A stretch of 64,000 nt of DNA from a bacterium YEK0313. GTDB lineage: Bacteria; Pseudomonadota; Alphaproteobacteria; Rhizobiales; Phreatobacteraceae. Shown here piece by piece: positions 60,521-64,000 of this stretch (positions are counted from its first letter, which is position 1; each line of letters starts with the position of its first letter). Position numbers and translations under genes: made by a program. The stretch is taken from assembly GCA_000751295.2 (NCBI GenBank), contig CCMO02000001.1, positions 979,501 through 1,043,500 on the forward strand, given 5' to 3'. The notes below the pieces were generated by a model. The model was not told the origin of the DNA. It saw nothing but the letters and a program-made list of their open reading frames with translations, and did not search any database.

Positions 60521-61408
60521 TCACGAGAACAGGCTGCCGGCGATCTCCACCTCGCCGACGATGAAGCGATAGGCTTCGTCGACCCGCGCGATGCGGCGGG
60601 TGTCGACATGGGCGACCAGGTGATAGGTGCGCCGGATGACGAGGCCCGGCAGGACCGGATTGAGGCCTGGCACGCCGCGCGCGGCATAGTCATGCAGGAT
60701 GCCGATGCCGACGCCGGCCTTGACCGCCTCGACCTGGGCCATGACGCTGGCGCATTCGAGGCGGCGCTGGTCGTGATCGAAAGCCGGCGCATAATAGGTC
60801 AGCGCCTCCGAATAGTGCAGGTCCTGCACGGAGGTCACCAGCAGGTGCCGCTTCAGCTCGTCCGGGGTGGTCGGCACCCTGTGGCGGGCGAAATAATCGC
60901 GCGCGGCATAGAGGCCGAGGCCGTAGTCGGTCAGCTTGCGTACCGTCAGCCGGCCGTCCTTGGGCGGGTCGATGACGATGGCGAGGTCGGCCTCGCGCTT
61001 CGACAGGGACAGCGTCCGCTGCAGCGGCACGAGTTGCACGGTGAGGTCGGGATGGCGCTCGACGAGCCGGCCGAGGCGCGGCGCCAGGAACAGCGCGCCG
61101 AAGCCTTCCGGGGCGCCGATGCGCACCGTGCCGGAGACCACGCGATCGGCCTGGGCGATGCTCGCCTGGGCATCCAGCCAGGCGGTCTCCATGCCTTCGG
61201 CGGCGCTCAGGAACTTCTCGCCGGCGAGTGTCAACGTCACGCCGGCGGTGGAGCGCGAGAACAGCTGCGTCCCGAGTGCCGCCTCCAGCGCCGACATGCG
61301 CCGGGCGACGGTGGCGTGATCGAGTGCCAGGGTGCGCGCGGCCGACAGGAACTGGCCGGTGCGCGCCACCGCAAGGAACACCCGGACATGATCCCAGTTT
61401 GGCGTCAT
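60521..61408 (-). CDS. LysR-family transcriptional regulator (divergent from mmsA)
   Basis: Regulator of 295 residues: helix-turn-helix WDHVRVFLAVARTGQFLSAARTLALDHATVARRMSALE and a periplasmic-binding-like effector domain. It is divergent from mmsA with 209 bp between starts, so it likely controls valine or inositol catabolic flux. The residue VARR instead of the usual VSR/VSRQ in the recognition helix is as in the AmpR/Gcv-like group. Ligand unknown. Confidence 0.92.
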   Translation of the reverse strand: MTPNWDHVRVFLAVARTGQFLSAARTLALDHATVARRMSALEAALGTQLFSRSTAGVTLTLAGEKFLSAAEGMETAWLDAQASIAQADRVVSGTVRIGAPEGFGALFLAPRLGRLVERHPDLTVQLVPLQRTLSLSKREADLAIVIDPPKDGRLTVRKLTDYGLGLYAARDYFARHRVPTTPDELKRHLLVTSVQDLHYSEALTYYAPAFDHDQRRLECASVMAQVEAVKAGVGIGILHDYAARGVPGLNPVLPGLVIRRTYHLVAHVDTRRIARVDEAYRFIVGEVEIAGSLFS

Positions 61409-61502
61409 GCGCCGATCTTACGCCAATCTGCGCACAATGCATGCGCGATCTTCGTCATTGGTTCCGGCACGGATGCGCGTTAGTTGTCGCCGAACTCGCA
61501 AG

Positions 61503-61567
61503 TGTCCTTCGGTTCCGGCATCCGCGCGCGGGTCCCGGCCGGAAGCGAATGTCGGAACCGAAGGACA
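61503..61567. repeat. Imperfect 19-bp inverted repeat upstream of mmsA
   Basis: TGTCCTTCGGTTCCGGCAT (61503-61521) and ATGTCGGAACCGAAGGACA (61549-61567) pair with one mismatch around a 27-nt GC-rich centre, ending 50 bp before mmsA. It could be a leader hairpin or a copy of another REP-like element, since TCCTTCG is shared with the dispersed repeats. Confidence 0.6.
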
Positions 61568-61617
61568 TTCGTCACGCACCGAGTTTCGAAAGAAGCACGA
61601 CACAGGAGGATCCTCCC

Positions 61618-63114
61618 ATGCGCAATTACGGTCATTTCATCGGCGGCAAGCATGTCGCCGGCCAGTCGGGCCGCACCGCCGATGTGTTCCAGCCGCTCGA
61701 CGGCTCGGTGTTCGGCAAGGTTGCGCTCGCCACCAAGGCCGAGGTCCGCGCCGCGGTCGAGAACGCCAAGGCCGCCCAGCCGGCCTGGGCCGCGACCAAT
61801 CCGCAGCGCCGCGCCCGCGTGCTCATGAAGTTCCTGGAGCTCTGCGCCCGCGACAACGAGAAGATGGCCGATCTGCTCGCCCGCGAGCACGGCAAGACGG
61901 TCGCCGACGCCAAGGGCGACATCCAGCGCGGCCTCGAAGTGATCGAGTTCTCGATCGGCGCGCCGCAGATGATGAAGGGTGAATATACCGAAGGCGCCGG
62001 CCCCGGCATCGACATCTATTCGATGCGCCAGCCGCTCGGCGTGGTCGCCGGCATCACTCCGTTCAACTTCCCGGCCATGATCCCGCTGTGGAAGGCCGGC
62101 CCGGCGATCGCCGCCGGCAACGCCTTCGTGCTGAAGCCCTCCGAGCGCGATCCCGGCGTGCCGCTGATGCTGGCCGAGTTGTTCCTCGAGGCCGGCCTGC
62201 CGCCGGGCATCTTCAACGTCGTCAACGGCGACAAGGAAGCGGTCGACGCCGTGCTCGACGATCCCGACATCAAGGCGGTCGGCTTTGTCGGTTCCACCTC
62301 GATCGCCGAATATGTCTATTCGCGCGGCTGCGCCAGCGGCAAGCGCGTGCAGTGCTTCGGCGGCGCCAAGAACCACATGATCATCATGCCCGACGCCGAT
62401 CTCGACCAGGCGGCGGACGCCCTGATCGGAGCCGGCTACGGTTCCGCCGGCGAGCGCTGCATGGCGATCTCGGTGGCCGTACCGGTCGGCGAGGACACCG
62501 CCAACCGGCTGATGGAGCGGCTGGTGCCGCGCGTCGAAAGCCTGAAGATCGGCCCCTCGACCTCGGCCGATGCCGATTTCGGCCCGCTCGTCACGGCCCA
62601 GGCCCTGGAGCGCGTGAAGGGCTACGTCGATATCGGCGTCAAGGAAGGCGCGAAGCTCGTCGTCGACGGCCGCGGCTTCAAGATGCAGGGCTACGAGAAC
62701 GGCTTCTACATGGGTGGCTGCCTGTTCGACAACGTCACCAAGGACATGCGGATCTATCGCGAGGAGATCTTCGGCCCGGTCCTCTCGGTGGTGCGCGCCA
62801 AGACCTACGGCGAAGCCCTGTCGCTCGCCAACGACCATGAATACGGCAACGGCGTCGCCATCTATACCCGCGACGGCGATGCCGCCCGCGATTTCGCCGC
62901 CAAGGTCGAAGTCGGCATGGTCGGCGTCAACGTGCCGATCCCGGTGCCGCTGGCCTATTACACCTTCGGCGGCTGGAAGCGCTCGGCCTTCGGCGACCTC
63001 AACCAGCACGGTCCGGACGCGTTCCGCTTCTATACCAAGACCAAGACGGTCACCTCACGCTGGCCCTCGGGCATCAAGGACGGGGCGAGCTTCGTCATCC
63101 CGACCATGGGCTGA
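61618..63114 (+). CDS. mmsA: CoA-acylating methylmalonate-semialdehyde dehydrogenase
   Basis: ALDH-fold enzyme of 498 residues turning methylmalonate (or malonate) semialdehyde to propionyl-CoA (acetyl-CoA) with NAD and CoA, in valine and inositol breakdown. The catalytic Cys281 is in GSAGERCMA; GFVGSTSIAEYVY and PFNFPAMIPLWKAGPAIAAGN are family-typical, and the C-terminal VPIPVPLAYYTFGGWKRS is diagnostic. AGGAGGA precedes the ATG at 61618 by 6 nt. No mmsB or iol genes follow. Confidence 0.95.
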   Translation: MRNYGHFIGGKHVAGQSGRTADVFQPLDGSVFGKVALATKAEVRAAVENAKAAQPAWAATNPQRRARVLMKFLELCARDNEKMADLLAREHGKTVADAKGDIQRGLEVIEFSIGAPQMMKGEYTEGAGPGIDIYSMRQPLGVVAGITPFNFPAMIPLWKAGPAIAAGNAFVLKPSERDPGVPLMLAELFLEAGLPPGIFNVVNGDKEAVDAVLDDPDIKAVGFVGSTSIAEYVYSRGCASGKRVQCFGGAKNHMIIMPDADLDQAADALIGAGYGSAGERCMAISVAVPVGEDTANRLMERLVPRVESLKIGPSTSADADFGPLVTAQALERVKGYVDIGVKEGAKLVVDGRGFKMQGYENGFYMGGCLFDNVTKDMRIYREEIFGPVLSVVRAKTYGEALSLANDHEYGNGVAIYTRDGDAARDFAAKVEVGMVGVNVPIPVPLAYYTFGGWKRSAFGDLNQHGPDAFRFYTKTKTVTSRWPSGIKDGASFVIPTMG

Positions 63115-63141
63115 CCGCCCGCTCACGCGGATCGAAACGGA

Positions 63142-63172
63142 GGGCCGCCGCGGCAAAGCGGCGGCCCTTTTT
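63142..63172 (+). terminator. Intrinsic terminator after mmsA
   Basis: GGGCCGCCGC and GCGGCGGCCC pair perfectly around GGCAAA (63142-63167), followed by TTTTT. It ends the mmsA unit, 28 bp after the stop. Confidence 0.88.
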
Positions 63173-63193
63173 CGTTGCGCCATGCCGGACGCG

Positions 63194-64000
63194 CTATTTC
63201 AGGCCGGCGAGGCGGATCGTATTCGCCGCATTGTCGGTTTCGCGAGCCAGGAAGGCCCCGAATTCGGGGGCCGACATGTCGCCGAGCGTCACGCCATGCG
63301 GCTCCAGCCGCGCGCGCACCTCGGCATCGGCCAGCGCGGCGAGCACCGCGGCGTTCCACTTGGTCACGATCGGGCCGGGCGTGCCGGCACGCATCACCAG
63401 GCCGAACCAGGACTTCGAGGTAAAACCGGCTATGCCGGCCTCCGCGACCGTCGGCACGTCCGGGAGCGAGGCGAGCCGTGTCTCGTTGGCGACGGCGATG
63501 GCGCGCAGCGTGCCGGCGGTGATCTGCTCGCGCACGTTCTGCAGGTCGCCGAGCATCATCGGCACATGACCACCGATCAGGTCCTTCATCGCCGGCGCGC
63601 TGCCATTATAGGGAACATGCACGATCTCGAGGCCAAGGCGGCGCTTCAGCACCTCGAAGCCGAGATGGTTCGACGCGCCACGGCCGAACGAGGCAAAGCC
63701 CGCCGTCGCCGCATGGGCCTTGGCCCAGGCCGTCAGCTCGCTGAGCGTGCGGGCGGGCACGGCCGGATTGACCACCAGAACATGCGGGCTCGAGGCCATC
63801 AGCGCGACCGCGGTGAAGTCCCGGCCGCTGTCATAGGGCGCGCGCTCGGCCAGCAGCGGCGAGACCAGAAAGCTGTTGGAGACGGCGAGCACCGAATAGC
63901 CGTCGGCGGGAGCCGTACCGACGGCCTGCGCGCCGATCATCGTGCCACCGCCGGGCTTGTTCTCGATGACGACGGCCGCGCCCCAGCCTTTGGCGACATA
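63194..64000 (-). CDS. Tripartite tricarboxylate transporter substrate-binding protein (Bug family), N-terminus cut by window edge
   Basis: The last 269 residues of a Bug binding protein: VVIENKPGGGTMIGAQAVGTAPADG at the start of the visible part, then SSPHVLVVNPAVPARTLSEL and HVPYNGSAPAMKDLIGGHVPMMLGD. The signal peptide and the first about 50 residues lie beyond the right edge. It is convergent with mmsA. The second orphan Bug gene in the window, not a recent copy of the first. Ligand unknown. Confidence 0.92.
   Translation of the reverse strand, partial: YVAKGWGAAVVIENKPGGGTMIGAQAVGTAPADGYSVLAVSNSFLVSPLLAERAPYDSGRDFTAVALMASSPHVLVVNPAVPARTLSELTAWAKAHAATAGFASFGRGASNHLGFEVLKRRLGLEIVHVPYNGSAPAMKDLIGGHVPMMLGDLQNVREQITAGTLRAIAVANETRLASLPDVPTVAEAGIAGFTSKSWFGLVMRAGTPGPIVTKWNAAVLAALADAEVRARLEPHGVTLGDMSAPEFGAFLARETDNAANTIRLAGLK

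Overview
The window is about 68% GC by eye and reads as chromosome of an alphaproteobacterium, most likely of the Hyphomicrobiales (Rhizobiales). The best evidence is the block ffh - chorismate mutase - rpsP - rimM - trmD - rplS, a long-form TypA, a UvrB with a long N-terminal extension, and palindromic GAGGCTCGC / CACCTCA(C/G)xATGAGG intergenic repeats typical of that order. I cannot place it to genus.

1-6.5 kb: an edge-cut peptide-type solute-binding protein, two amidase-signature hydrolases (the first broken at its active-site Gly/Ser/Ala run), a deletion remnant of a class III aminotransferase, and an NTF2/FMO-type flavin monooxygenase. 6.5-12.8 kb, all on the minus strand: a translationally coupled acyltransferase-like gene, carrier protein, AMP-ligase and PLP decarboxylase, and upstream of them a two-gene unit of a Tat-exported peptide with three TDNDP(Y/R)D...GR repeats and a ribosomal-oxygenase-like (cupin_4/JmjC) hydroxylase, preceded by a perfect 22-bp palindrome. 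That unit is the best candidate here for an undescribed peptide-modification system.

13.3-32.7 kb: typA, a cytochrome c, a CocE/NonD hydrolase with a TetR regulator, an M20 peptidase coupled to a D-amino-acid dehydrogenase, a complete dipeptide-type ABC transporter operon with an operator array and an intercistronic hairpin, ispA, katA with a small partner gene and divergent oxyR, and a Kef-type antiporter. 32.7-43.6 kb: a small XRE gene, mntH behind a TTGCAA inverted repeat, an MFS/LysR pair, two tandem LprI-like secreted proteins, and the SRP/ribosomal operon, which carries a HAD gene coupled between rimM and trmD and ends at a strong terminator.

43.9-64 kb: a DUF1062 protein, two orphan tripartite-tricarboxylate binding proteins (the second cut by the window end), uvrB, then an island: an AT-rich AlbA_2/ATPase regulator gene and a hipBA toxin-antitoxin pair with an unusually long HipB and two matching operators. 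Beyond it lie a padR-DUF1048 pair, a secreted helix-hairpin-helix protein, a TetR-controlled RND efflux pump, a LysR gene and mmsA. Many ORFs on the opposite strand of these GC-rich genes are shadows and are left out. No tRNA, rRNA, CRISPR array or insertion sequence was recognised.
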